From Clostridiales bacterium (lineage in GTDB: Bacteria; Bacillota; Clostridia; Oscillospirales; Oscillospiraceae): a DNA stretch of 17,624 nt. A program made the translations under genes and the position numbers. The stretch spans positions 1-17,624 of the forward strand of contig SFHI01000041.1 of the NCBI GenBank assembly GCA_004555705.1, read 5' to 3'. Under the pieces are notes generated by a model, which worked only from the letters and a program-made list of their open reading frames with translations, was not told the DNA's origin and did no database searches. Shown here piece after piece: positions 6,756-14,019 of this stretch. Within the stretch, counting starts at the first letter, position 1, and each line of letters opens with the position of its first letter.

Positions 6756-7625
6756 ATGGCATTCGCGGTTTACACAGAGGGCGCTTCCAATCTGCCCGGA
6801 CGGATTCTGAAGGAATATGACATCCGGGTACTGCCCTGCAGCTTTTGCATGGACGGCGAGCACCGGCAGTACGAGGGGGACATTGAGGCCTTCGACAGCC
6901 ACGCTTACTATGACAGGCTGCGCGCCGGGGCCCAGATGAAAACCACGCTCTTAAATTCCCACCTGTTCGAAACCACCTTCCGCAGTGTGCTGGAGCAGGG
7001 GCTGGACGTGGTGTATGTGGGCATGTCCTCGGGCATCAGCGGCACCATCCAGGCCGCCCGCATCGCCGGGGAGGAGCTGATGGCCCAGTTTCCCGGGCGC
7101 ACCGTCCGGGTGGTGGACTCCCTGGGCGCGGGCTTCGGAACAGGGCTGCTGGCCATCCGGGCCGCTCGGCTCCGCGTGGAGGGCAAGTCCGCCACAGAGG
7201 CCGGGGAAATCCTTGATGAAGAGGTCATGCACACCCTCCAGTTCTTCACCGTGGACGACCTGAACTTCCTGAAGCGCACCGGCCGGGTCAGCGGCGCCAC
7301 CGCGGCCATCGGCACCGTGCTGAACATCAAGCCCATCCTCTGGGGGGACCCCACCGGACATATCACCGCCCTGAGCAAGGTCCGGGGCCGGAAAAAGGCC
7401 ATTGCCGCCCTGGCGGAGCAGTACGAAAAGCACCTGCCCCAGGGAGAGGTGGAGCTTCTCGCCATCTCCCACGGGGACTGCCCCGAGGACGCCCAGGCCC
7501 TGGCAGATGCCCTGACCGCCATCCGGAAGCCCAAGGAGCTGATCATCTGCCCCCACGAGCCCTTCACCGGCTCCCACGTAGGCCCGGGGATGCTGGCCGT
7601 GTTCTTCCAGGGAACACACAGGTAA
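6756..7625 (+). CDS. DegV family fatty-acid-binding protein
   Basis: A 289-aa DegV/FakB-type protein. Members bind one fatty acid in a cleft, and FakB members present it to the kinase FakA. Visible family features: the N-terminal strand with EGASNLP (8-14), T63/T64 in KTTLLNS, the ligand-loop SSGISGT (91-97), VVDS (119-122), DDLNFLKRTGRVS (167-179), IKPIL (191-195), and the C-terminal GSHVGPG (272-278). The ATG at 6756 follows AGGAGGAACAGCAA, a strong site. The gene is monocistronic, with its own promoter at 6654-6682. No FakA homologue is in the window, so a role in phospholipid synthesis from exogenous fatty acids is only inferred from the family. Confidence 0.92.
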   Translation: MAFAVYTEGASNLPGRILKEYDIRVLPCSFCMDGEHRQYEGDIEAFDSHAYYDRLRAGAQMKTTLLNSHLFETTFRSVLEQGLDVVYVGMSSGISGTIQAARIAGEELMAQFPGRTVRVVDSLGAGFGTGLLAIRAARLRVEGKSATEAGEILDEEVMHTLQFFTVDDLNFLKRTGRVSGATAAIGTVLNIKPILWGDPTGHITALSKVRGRKKAIAALAEQYEKHLPQGEVELLAISHGDCPEDAQALADALTAIRKPKELIICPHEPFTGSHVGPGMLAVFFQGTHR

Positions 7626-7634
7626 ATTGTAATT

Positions 7635-7810
7635 CAGTGGACAGTTGACAGTGGAAAGTGGACAGTTATGGTATCCCTTCGGGATAAAATTGAAATGCTG
7701 ATACTGGAAAACGTCCACATTTCACATAGAAATGTAACGATACCCGAATCTATTTCAAATTGTCCCGAAGGGACTCCTTAACTGTCCACTGTCAACTGTC
7801 CACTGTCAAC
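7635..7810. repeat. Inverted tandem-arm repeat E6 (GTGGACAGTT type)
   Basis: The left arm, CAGTGGACAGTTGACAGTGG (7635-7654), continues AAAGTGGACAGTT and then ATCCCTTCGGGAT. The right arm has GTCCCGAAGGGAC, TCCTTAACTGTCCACTG and TCAACTGTCCACTGTCAAC. It has the same plan as the AATTGTC-armed units (tandem arm, CCCTTCGGG hairpin, spacer, inverse) but a different arm sequence, and it lacks the CAAATTGGTGTTTG ends. With the terminator it fills the 287-nt gap between the convergent degV and ATPase genes. Confidence 0.75.
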
Positions 7811-7864
7811 TTCCTTAAGCCCGATGCTGTTGATATGCAGCCATTCAAAAAGGTCTTTCCGCTG

Positions 7865-7898
7865 AAAAACCCGCCTGTACCGGTTGGTACAGGCGGGT
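7865..7898 (-). terminator. Terminator of the sugar-importer ATPase gene
   Basis: A perfect 13-bp stem, ACCCGCCTGTACC (7869-7881) and GGTACAGGCGGGT (7886-7898), has a 4-nt loop. Read on the minus strand it runs into TTTTT (7869-7865). It lies 15 nt beyond the ATPase stop. It may also stop degV transcripts, but the plus-strand T-tract is poor. Confidence 0.88.
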
Positions 7899-7912
7899 CT
7901 TTATACTTGCAA

Positions 7913-9106
7913 TCAGGCTTCCAGGTTGATGCCGGTCTCCTTGTTGAACACATGGCACACATGGCCCGCGAAGTTGAACTTCACGTTGGCACCGCCGGTG
8001 AGGGTGGAAACCTCGGCGCCGGTCATGTTCATGGTGGAAACCACCAGCACCACGTCCCGGCCCATGGCGGTGACGTGCAGGTGCACGGAGGAGCCCATCA
8101 TCTCGGACACGTCGACCTTGGCGTCGACACCCTCGGCAGCCAGCTCGATGTGCTCGGGACGGACGCCCAGAACGATGTCCTGAGGCTCCACGCCGTTGGC
8201 AGCGAGCTTGGCCTGCTTCTCGTCGGACAGCTCCACGGTGATGTTGGCCAGCTGAACAGCGTACTTGCCATTGTTCTTCACCAGCTTGGCATCGAACAGG
8301 TTCATCTGAGGAGTGCCGATGAAGCCGGCGACGAACAGGTTGTAGGGATGGTTGAACACTTCCTGAGGAGTGCCGATCTGCTGGATGAAGCCGTCCTTCA
8401 TGATGACGATGCGGTCGCCCAGGGTCATGGCCTCGGTCTGGTCGTGGGTAACGTAAATAAAGGTGGTGTTGATCCGCTCGCGCAGCTTGATGATCTCAGC
8501 ACGCATCTGGTTACGCAGCTTGGCGTCCAGGTTGGAGAGGGGCTCGTCCATCAGCATGACCTGAGGAGCACGCACGATGGCGCGGCCGATGGCCACACGC
8601 TGACGCTGACCGCCGGACAGAGCCTTGGGCTTACGGCCCAGGTACTGGGTGATGTCCAGAATCTCAGCGGCTTCCTTAACCTTCTTGTCGATCTCGTCCT
8701 TGGGGGTATGGCGCAGCTTCAGAGCAAAGGCCATGTTGTCGTAGACGGTCATGTGGGGGTACAGGGCGTAGTTCTGGAAGACCATGGCGATATCCCGATC
8801 CTTGGGGGCCACGTCGTTGACCAGACGGTCGCCGATGTACAGCTCACCGCCGGAAATCTCTTCCAGGCCGGCGATCATACGCAGGGTGGTGGACTTGCCG
8901 CAGCCGGAGGGACCAACCAGAACGATGAATTCCTTGTCGGCGATCTCCAGGTTGAACTCCTGGACAGCCACAACGCCCTCATCGGTGATCTGAAGGTTGT
9001 TCTTCTTCTCGGGCTCGTCTCCCTTTTTCTTCTTCTTTTTCTGCTTGGCATCGTCGCCGTTGAAGGGGTAGACTTTCTTGATATTCTTCAGGGTTAAGCT
9101 TGCCAT
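7913..9106 (-). CDS. Sugar ABC importer ATPase, MsmX/UgpC type
   Basis: A 397-aa cytoplasmic ATPase of the CUT1 carbohydrate importer class. Walker A GPSGCGKST (65-73), Q-loop Q111, signature LSGGQ (163-167), Walker B VMLMDEP (183-189) and switch H221 are intact. A C-terminal TOBE region follows, with VRPEHIEL (315-322). No permease or binding-protein gene is adjacent, which fits the known pattern of MsmX-like ATPases that energise several importers. Between the first and second strands of the nucleotide-binding domain (about 16-42) there is an extra, strongly charged stretch containing KQKKKKKKGDEPEKKNN. The start is the ATG at 9106 with GGAG 10 nt upstream; an in-frame TTG at 9139 is less likely. 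Its even, AAG/GAG/GGC-rich codon use suggests high expression. Substrate partners are unknown. Confidence 0.95.
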   Translation of the reverse strand: MASLTLKNIKKVYPFNGDDAKQKKKKKKGDEPEKKNNLQITDEGVVAVQEFNLEIADKEFIVLVGPSGCGKSTTLRMIAGLEEISGGELYIGDRLVNDVAPKDRDIAMVFQNYALYPHMTVYDNMAFALKLRHTPKDEIDKKVKEAAEILDITQYLGRKPKALSGGQRQRVAIGRAIVRAPQVMLMDEPLSNLDAKLRNQMRAEIIKLRERINTTFIYVTHDQTEAMTLGDRIVIMKDGFIQQIGTPQEVFNHPYNLFVAGFIGTPQMNLFDAKLVKNNGKYAVQLANITVELSDEKQAKLAANGVEPQDIVLGVRPEHIELAAEGVDAKVDVSEMMGSSVHLHVTAMGRDVVLVVSTMNMTGAEVSTLTGGANVKFNFAGHVCHVFNKETGINLEA

Positions 9107-9110
9107 ACTT

Positions 9111-9215
9111 TTACGACTCCAGGCATACTGAATCCTCAATGTATGCCCTCGCGGACGCCGGGTAAAACAGCGAACGCATTACGACAGGTCTCCACACTGC
9201 CGCACCGCGAGTCAA
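9111..9215 (-). CDS. Possible 34-codon leader ORF before the importer ATPase
   Basis: A very strong ribosome site, AAAGGAGG (9234-9227, minus strand), lies about 120 nt upstream of the ATPase start, where no annotated start uses it. From a TTG 11 nt later (9215) the frame is open for 34 codons. It ends in TAA at 9113-9111, leaving four bases before the ATPase ATG. There is also an in-frame ATG at codon 13. The product shows no recognisable domain. It could be a translated leader that couples to the ATPase gene, or the site could be fortuitous. The non-ATG start keeps confidence low. Confidence 0.25.
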   Translation of the reverse strand: MTRGAAVWRPVVMRSLFYPASARAYIEDSVCLES

Positions 9216-9253
9216 CGGATGTTTATCCTCCTTTATTTTAGTGAACGGCGCCT

Positions 9254-9259
9254 ATTATG
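9254..9259 (-). promoter_or_regulatory. Candidate -10 box of the importer ATPase gene
   Basis: CATAAT on the minus strand is followed by AGGCGCCGTT, nearly the same downstream context as the lepB (6479) and HPr-like (15951) promoters. No good -35 box lies 16-18 nt upstream, so the promoter may need an activator or may not be a sigma-A promoter at all. The rest of 9107-9364 shows only the AAAGGAGG leader site and an AT-rich stretch near 9332-9357. Confidence 0.35.
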
Positions 9260-9364
9260 TGGAGTAGACGCAATTCACCCGGATACATACATACTACCAT
9301 ACTTTCAAGCCCGGGGCAATTGGGGATTCTAAACAATTATTTTTAATATAATTAGTGATTCTGC

Positions 9365-10501
9365 TCAGAAACCGGCGACCAGCACAACCAGGGCCAGCGC
9401 CCCCAGCAGGAAGGCCAGGGCCCCCGCCCCGACGCAGAGGGCCAGGACGTTTCCCGGCAGGGCGGAAATGCCGGACAGGATGGTATTCAGCAGGGGCTGG
9501 GGCTCCGGGCACGGCTGCGTCCGGGGGCCCTGGGAAGGCTTCGGCAGCTCCCCGCAGTCGTCCCCCGGAAACAGAGCTCTGCTGAAAGCATCCATATTCG
9601 CCGGGCGGTTCTCAATCTTCAGCTCCATGCCCCACAGCAGAGCCTTCTCCTGCTGCGCCGTCAGCGCCGCTCCCAGGCTGATGGGAGAGGCCGGGGTTGT
9701 CCCCGACATCAGTCTTGTGGGCGCGTCCGGGGGGATCACCCCGGTGAGGCAGTAGTACACCGTGGCGGCCAGGGCATAGACATCGGTGCAGGGGCCCTGG
9801 CGGCGGGTCTCGTACTGCTCCAGGGGGGCAAAGCCCTTCTTGATGGCCACGGTCATGGTCTTGTTGTCCTGGGTGGAACGGGCGCAGCCGAAATCCAGCA
9901 GCTTCCAGGTCCCGTCGGTCATCCACATGATGTTGTCGGGGCTGATGTCCCGGTGCACCACGCCCCGGGCGTGGAGCTTGCCGATGTCCGCCATCAGGGG
10001 CTTGAGCCTTGGCATCAGCTCCTGGGCGGGAATCCGGCCCCGCCGCTCCACGATCCGGAAGAGGGGGGTGCCGTCCAGGTACTCCATCACCAGGTACGCG
10101 GTGCCTCCGCTCTCCATATACTCCAGGCCCTGCACCACCGAAGGCATCCCCCGCAGGGAAGAGAGCATCTGGGCCTCCTTCAGGAAGCTGCGCCTGCCCC
10201 CCTCATACAGCTCCAGGGAGCCGGTGGCAGGCTCCAGAATGCCGCTTTCGTTCCGCCGGGCCGCCTGGGCGGGGAAGTATTCCTTCACCGCCACCCTCCG
10301 CCCGCAGGAGAGGTCCATGGCGATGTAGGTGACGCCGAAGCCGCCCCGGCCGATGACCGCGCCGATCTGGTAGGGCTTCGCGCCCCGGAGAATCGTACCC
10401 ACCGGCAGCAGCCCGGGCCCGTTGCGGAAGTCCAGCACCCCGCCGCAATGGGAGCATACCGCCCCCTGGGTGGGGCGCATACAGTGGGGACAGTATTCCA
10501 T
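9365..10501 (-). CDS. Zinc-ribbon Ser/Thr protein kinase with C-terminal membrane anchor
   Basis: A 378-aa Hanks-type kinase. The N-terminal zinc ribbon CPHC ... CSHC has C4, C7, C16 and C19. The kinase domain spans about 44-312, with GRGGFG (51-56), K73 in AVKEYF, HRDISPDN (183-190), DFG (203-205), and GFAPLEQY (223-230) in place of APE. A short Pro-rich linker is followed by one hydrophobic helix at about 351-377 and essentially no outer domain. It is clearly paralogous to the kinase at 258-2567 (the same LPVGTIL join between ribbon and kinase) but lacks the wall-binding part. The ATG at 10501 follows GAGAGAGGAGGAA; the open frame upstream runs into repeat E7. The FHA-domain gene directly upstream on the same strand is a likely partner. 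Substrates are unknown. Confidence 0.92.
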   Translation of the reverse strand: MEYCPHCMRPTQGAVCSHCGGVLDFRNGPGLLPVGTILRGAKPYQIGAVIGRGGFGVTYIAMDLSCGRRVAVKEYFPAQAARRNESGILEPATGSLELYEGGRRSFLKEAQMLSSLRGMPSVVQGLEYMESGGTAYLVMEYLDGTPLFRIVERRGRIPAQELMPRLKPLMADIGKLHARGVVHRDISPDNIMWMTDGTWKLLDFGCARSTQDNKTMTVAIKKGFAPLEQYETRRQGPCTDVYALAATVYYCLTGVIPPDAPTRLMSGTTPASPISLGAALTAQQEKALLWGMELKIENRPANMDAFSRALFPGDDCGELPKPSQGPRTQPCPEPQPLLNTILSGISALPGNVLALCVGAGALAFLLGALALVVLVAGF

Positions 10502-10568
10502 GCCGGATTCCTCCTCTCTCGCTGACGGTGGATTGTGGTCGGTTGCCGAAAGAAAGCGCCAATGCCGG

Positions 10569-10815
10569 CAAATTGGTGTTTGGCGCTGCGTGTCAAAGTA
10601 TCCTGTCATTGCGAGACCAGTCCGCAGACTGGTCGTGGCAATCCCCCGGTTAGAGGGGGGAATGTACCGAATAGCTCCCGGAAGAGTGGGAATCGATGCG
10701 ATTTTTGGTGGTAATCGTTACCTGGTTCCTCCAGACCGGGGGATTGCCACGCCAGTGTGCGCACTGGCTCGCAATGACAGGTAATCTGGGACGCATCTCT
10801 ACAAACGCCAATTTG
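10569..10815. repeat. Composite intergenic repeat E7, long form
   Basis: Bounded by CAAATTGGTGTTTG (10569-10582) and CAAACGCCAATTTG (10802-10815, one mismatch). The cargo at 10602-10781 is itself an inverted-repeat unit. Its ends, beginning CCTGTCATTGCGAG and extending to GTGGCAATCCCCCGG, mirror each other over about 48 nt. The centre contains CGATTTTTGGTGGTAATCG. It is largely the same as 15326-15501. It lies between the FHA and kinase genes, which read in the same direction, and with short flanks it fills the 370-nt gap. Confidence 0.85.
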
Positions 10816-10871
10816 CCCCATTGCCGCGTCAGGGCGTTCCGTATTTTCTCCGAATGGATGCCGGCAGGTGC

Positions 10872-11474
10872 TTATCGGGCGATCACCTGGAACAGGCAGG
10901 AGGGGGTGCCCAGGTAGAACCGGCTGCCGGGGGCCAGCTGGACGGGGTACTGGGGCGGCAGCTTGGTGCCGTCGCCCTGGAAGGTGCCGTAGCTGGAGTT
11001 CAGGTCGATGAGCACCGGCACGCCCTGCTGGAAGCGGATGGCGCAGTGCTCCCAGCTGATGCCCGGGGTGTTCTCCGGCAGGTGCACGCCGCAGCCGGGG
11101 CCACGGCCGATGGTCAGGCCGCCCTGCCCGATGGGGTAAATCTGGCCCACCAGGGGGCCGGCGATGCAGCTGAGGCTCAGGCCTGCCACCCCCTGACCCA
11201 CCATCACACGCGGGGGCTGCTGCACCGGAGGCTGGTACGCAGGGGCGGAGCTGCGGAACAGGGGCCGGATATCCTCGCTTCGCACCAGAATGGCAATGAG
11301 GAAGCCGACGGCAGCCACAACACCCATGCAGATCAGGTTCGCCAGGATGCTGCACAGCATTCCCAGCTTGCCCAGTTCGATTTTTCCGGTGGATTTGCCC
11401 ACCAGCAGGGGGATCAGGCCCCACAGCGCGCCGCTCATCAGCTCCAGGGCCAGATAGGTGATCAGTCCAAGCAT
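10872..11474 (-). CDS. Membrane-anchored FHA-domain protein
   Basis: A 200-aa protein with two N-terminal membrane helices (about 4-25 and 40-64), a Pro/Gln-rich linker (75-92), and a C-terminal forkhead-associated domain (about 98-197). FHA domains bind phosphothreonine peptides. The core marks are visible: TIGRGPGCGVHLPE (121-134), the SxxH at S140-H143 in GISWEHC, and LIDLNSSYGTF (155-165) where the family usually has NGTF; the Asn is Tyr here. The start is the ATG at 11474, with GGAGG 11 nt upstream; an in-frame ATG at 11492 overlaps that ribosome site. It lies upstream of the kinase at 9365-10501 on the same strand, so it is probably a reader or substrate of that kinase. That link is inference. 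Confidence 0.88.
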   Translation of the reverse strand: MLGLITYLALELMSGALWGLIPLLVGKSTGKIELGKLGMLCSILANLICMGVVAAVGFLIAILVRSEDIRPLFRSSAPAYQPPVQQPPRVMVGQGVAGLSLSCIAGPLVGQIYPIGQGGLTIGRGPGCGVHLPENTPGISWEHCAIRFQQGVPVLIDLNSSYGTFQGDGTKLPPQYPVQLAPGSRFYLGTPSCLFQVIAR

Positions 11475-11567
11475 ATTTCTTTTTCCCTCCATTGTGTACT
11501 GCGCCGCCCTCCCGGGGGTTCCCGGTGCAGATGCGTGCTGCCGATGCTCTCCCTCCCAGCAGCCCGG

Positions 11568-11755
11568 CAAATTGGTGTTTGCAGTTTTGAAACGCATCAC
11601 GTTCCTACCGTAGGGGCGGCTATTAGCCGCCCGAAAACGTTCAAGTTTCCGCGCGTTTCCGATAAACGTAAGCACTTTCGTTGATGAAACCTGGCGGGCG
11701 GCTAATAGCCGCCCCTACAGTGTTGACGCAGTGCGTGCAGGAATCGTCAAACACC
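11568..11755. repeat. Composite intergenic repeat E8
   Basis: The left end CAAATTGGTGTTTG is at 11568-11581. The right end is decayed, with only CAAACACC at 11748-11755. The cargo is two opposed GTAGGGGCGG units, with GGCTATTAGCC near 11607-11633 and GGCTAATAGCC near 11694-11719. It lies upstream of the FHA gene. The gap 11475-12012 holds this element, the palindrome at 11775-11900 and a half-unit at 11908-11957. No clear promoter was found there. Confidence 0.75.
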
Positions 11756-11774
11756 TGGCGACCTCTAAAAACTA

Positions 11775-11900
11775 CTTTTTGGTGTTTTGGGCGAGAGATT
11801 TTGTCCCAGCAAAAGTTTTGGAAAGGCCGGAATACTTGGTGTATTGCGGACTTTTCAAAACGCATTGTTGGGACAAAAGATCCGTCCAAAACCCAAAAGG
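11775..11900. repeat. Long imperfect palindrome of a separate family
   Basis: Two arms of about 60 nt are inverted copies. The left arm has TTTTGGGCG, TTTTGTCCCA, AGTTTTGGAAAG and CCGGAATAC; the right arm has GTATTGCGG, CTTTTCAAAACG, TGGGACAAAA and CCAAAACCC. They meet at a 5-nt loop near 11836-11840. The unit shares no sequence with the CAAATTGGTGTTTG elements and would fold into one long hairpin if transcribed. It lies between the lipoprotein and FHA genes. Confidence 0.75.
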
Positions 11901-11907
11901 GTAGATC

Positions 11908-11957
11908 CATCCCGAAGGGATTCCTTAATTGTCAATTGTCAATTCAAAACAACAATT
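11908..11957. repeat. Half unit of the AATTGTC-armed repeat
   Basis: ATCCCGAAGGGAT, TCCTTAATTG and TCAATTGTCAATT (about 11908-11943) are followed by a decayed right end, AACAACAATTTATCGG. This is the right half of the unit that is complete at 14033-14190; no left half is present. Confidence 0.65.
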
Positions 11958-12012
11958 TATCGGTTCCTGTGTCAGGCCGGTGAGCAGGTTTCCATCCCGC
12001 CCTGCGGGAGGT

Positions 12013-13881
12013 TCAGAACTCCGGGCACAGCTCCAGGAAGTCCCCCCGGCGGGTCAGGGCGCTGGTGCATCTGGGGCAGGTGTAGTCCGTCAGCAGGCCC
12101 TGGGGCGCGGCCTCCTCGCCGCAGCGGCTGCAGGCGGGAATCCGGGTAATCTTGTTCTGGAACACCCAATACTGCACGCCGCTTCCAGAAATCTGGTTCC
12201 AGGTGAAGCTGTCGGTCTTATGGGGCATGAGCTTGCCGTAGTTATAGAGGTTGGAGTCCCGTATGCTCACGGTGCCGTCCTCGTTGATGCTCCTCAGCAC
12301 CAGGTAGTGGCCGCCCCGGGTGAAATAGCCCTTGTGCTGGAGGCAGATGACCATGTGGCCCTCCTCCATACCCTTCTGGGCATCATGCCAGTCGTAGACC
12401 ATATCCTCCACATAATAGCCCAGCTCCGGAGCCGCATCGGTAATCAGCATCGCGTCGGTTCCGCTCCTGTAGCAGTAGGAGCCGTAGCGGGCCGCCAGGG
12501 CCGGTGGCGTCAGGTATTCATCGGCCATATAGCTGGCAAACATGGCCAGGGTCGTGATTCCGCAGCCCCAGGAAATCAGGGGGAAGGCTCCGTACATGGC
12601 CTCGGTATAGTCCTGCTGGATGTACAGTGGGACATCGGGAAGCTGCTCATGGGCGATGTCCGGGTACAGGGCCTGAGCGTAGCCGATATCGGTATTGGGC
12701 TGCGCCAGGGTGATGGCGCTGTAGCTCACCTGCATGGGCATGGCCTCCCGGAGGGAGCGGACCAGCTCCCCGTCCTTCTCCAGCCAGAGCACCTGGCGGG
12801 CCGTGGTCACGGCATTGTCCTCCCGGCCGGAGAAGTAGACCGCGTGATAGCCCAGGTCGGTTTTCACCACGGCGGTATCCCCGGGAACCCGGGCTTCGTC
12901 AAAGAGCCAGGCGTCCAGCTCCGGAGCCATCTGCCCCGGGGCGATATGGTCATAGAGCCCGCCGTCCAGGCGGGTGCCCTCGTCCAGGGAGTTGGCGTTG
13001 GCCAGCACCGCGAACCGGGGCTCGTCCACCTTCCTGCCGGCGGCGAACTCCTCCAGCAGGGAATCCGCGGTTTCCCTGTCGGATACCAGAATGTGCCGGA
13101 AGGTCACGGTATAGCCCTGCTCCGAGGCATAGTCCCCTGCCCGCTGCTGCAGCTCCTCGTCGGAAATCTCCGTGAAGAAGTGGCGGAAGGTGAAATAGCC
13201 GTAGGCGTAGTTTGCCAGCTCCGCCGCGGCAAGCAGCTCCTCCGAAGCCCCGGCAAGGGTCTCGGGCAGCGCGTCAATGAAGGCCTGGTGCAGGGAGTTG
13301 ACCTTGTAGCTGGGGTCCCGGCCATACAGATAGGGCATGCAGGGCATGGTATCGGTCATGTACTTTTCATAGTTCCCGGCGTAGGGCTTGTACTCCGGGT
13401 CCAGGGGCATTTGGGCGGTCTCGCTGTCGCGCACCAGGACCACATAGGAATGCCAGCTGGCCAGGGCCCGGCCCAGGAAATACTGCTGCCAGGTGACGGC
13501 ATCGGTGTCCAGGGGGCAGACCTGGGTATCCAGACTCTGGCTCCAGTCCGGACCGGGCTGGCTGCCGCTCTGCTTCCAGGTGGCGGCCTCCAGCTCGTAG
13601 AGAGCCTGGAGCAGACCGTTCGTCAGGGCCTCCTCCCCGGCGGTGGCCACCAGGTTGGAGGCCTTCACCGTACCGGTGTAGCTGCCCTTGCAGGTTACGT
13701 CTCCCGGGTTCCCGTCGGGAGGCGTGGTGGGAGCGGGCTCCGTTTCGGTGGGAGCTGTCTGGGTCTCCGGGGCTGCGGTGGGAGCTTCCTTCACGGTGGG
13801 AAGGACGCCGGAGCAGCCGGTGAGCATCAGAAGCGCCAATGCCAGGCACAACACCCGGCGCAGCAGGACAAATCGGGACAT
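12013..13881 (-). CDS. Lipoprotein: parvulin-like PPIase, C39-like peptidase, zinc ribbon
   Basis: A predicted surface lipoprotein of 622 aa. The signal peptide ends in the lipobox MLTGC (C23 lipidated), followed by a Thr/Pro/Glu-rich spacer (30-60). Residues about 80-255 are helical, as in SurA/PrsA chaperone parts. Residues 258-351 resemble a PpiC parvulin domain (TFRHILVSDRETADSLLEEF, then LGYHAVYFSG at 343-352). Residues about 420-575 resemble a C39-type cysteine peptidase: C440 in WGCGITTLAM, H525 in GGHYLVLR, D542 in IRDSN. The C-terminus has CSRC (584-587), CPRC (602-605) and a last Cys at 619, a zinc-ribbon pattern that is odd for a secreted protein. The ATG at 13881 follows AGAGG by 8 nt; a GTG at 13890 is possible. 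A role in folding or cleaving exported proteins is inferred. Confidence 0.8.
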   Translation of the reverse strand: MSRFVLLRRVLCLALALLMLTGCSGVLPTVKEAPTAAPETQTAPTETEPAPTTPPDGNPGDVTCKGSYTGTVKASNLVATAGEEALTNGLLQALYELEAATWKQSGSQPGPDWSQSLDTQVCPLDTDAVTWQQYFLGRALASWHSYVVLVRDSETAQMPLDPEYKPYAGNYEKYMTDTMPCMPYLYGRDPSYKVNSLHQAFIDALPETLAGASEELLAAAELANYAYGYFTFRHFFTEISDEELQQRAGDYASEQGYTVTFRHILVSDRETADSLLEEFAAGRKVDEPRFAVLANANSLDEGTRLDGGLYDHIAPGQMAPELDAWLFDEARVPGDTAVVKTDLGYHAVYFSGREDNAVTTARQVLWLEKDGELVRSLREAMPMQVSYSAITLAQPNTDIGYAQALYPDIAHEQLPDVPLYIQQDYTEAMYGAFPLISWGCGITTLAMFASYMADEYLTPPALAARYGSYCYRSGTDAMLITDAAPELGYYVEDMVYDWHDAQKGMEEGHMVICLQHKGYFTRGGHYLVLRSINEDGTVSIRDSNLYNYGKLMPHKTDSFTWNQISGSGVQYWVFQNKITRIPACSRCGEEAAPQGLLTDYTCPRCTSALTRRGDFLELCPEF

Positions 13882-13921
13882 AATATCCACCTCTTTCGGG
13901 GAAAATCAAATCAATATACTA

Positions 13922-13950
13922 AGTCTATCACGATTGGATTCCATTTTCAA
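13922..13950 (-). promoter_or_regulatory. Promoter of the lipoprotein gene
   Basis: On the minus strand, TTGAAA (13950-13945), a 17-nt spacer, then TAGACT (13927-13922), about 40 nt before the start codon. The -35 box is good and the -10 box moderate. It is divergent from the promoter at 13960-13988. Confidence 0.55.
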
Positions 13951-13959
13951 GGTTTCCGG

Positions 13960-13988
13960 TTGCTTTTTCCCCGGAATTGCGGTATACT
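13960..13988 (+). promoter_or_regulatory. Promoter of the DUF1292-tcdA operon
   Basis: TTGCTT (13960-13965), a 17-nt spacer, then TATACT (13983-13988). The first gene starts 270 nt downstream, and repeat E10 fills most of that leader. Confidence 0.6.
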
Positions 13989-14019
13989 TCTTCCGATACA
14001 GCGCCATCGAACAGAACGG

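Noticed and set aside
7760..9097. 445-codon open frame antisense to the importer ATPase
   Set aside because: The other strand encodes an ATPase with every motif intact; this frame begins in a repeat and has no domain.
9107..9364. Riboswitch upstream of the importer ATPase
   Set aside because: Nothing matched a known aptamer core by eye; only a strong ribosome-like site and a shared -10 context were found.
10696..10917. Short frame encoding FLVVIVTW and RQCAHWLAMT, also found at about 15400-15510
   Set aside because: The apparent conservation comes from the two copies of the repeat cargo (E7 and E11), not from a gene; the frames have no ribosome site.
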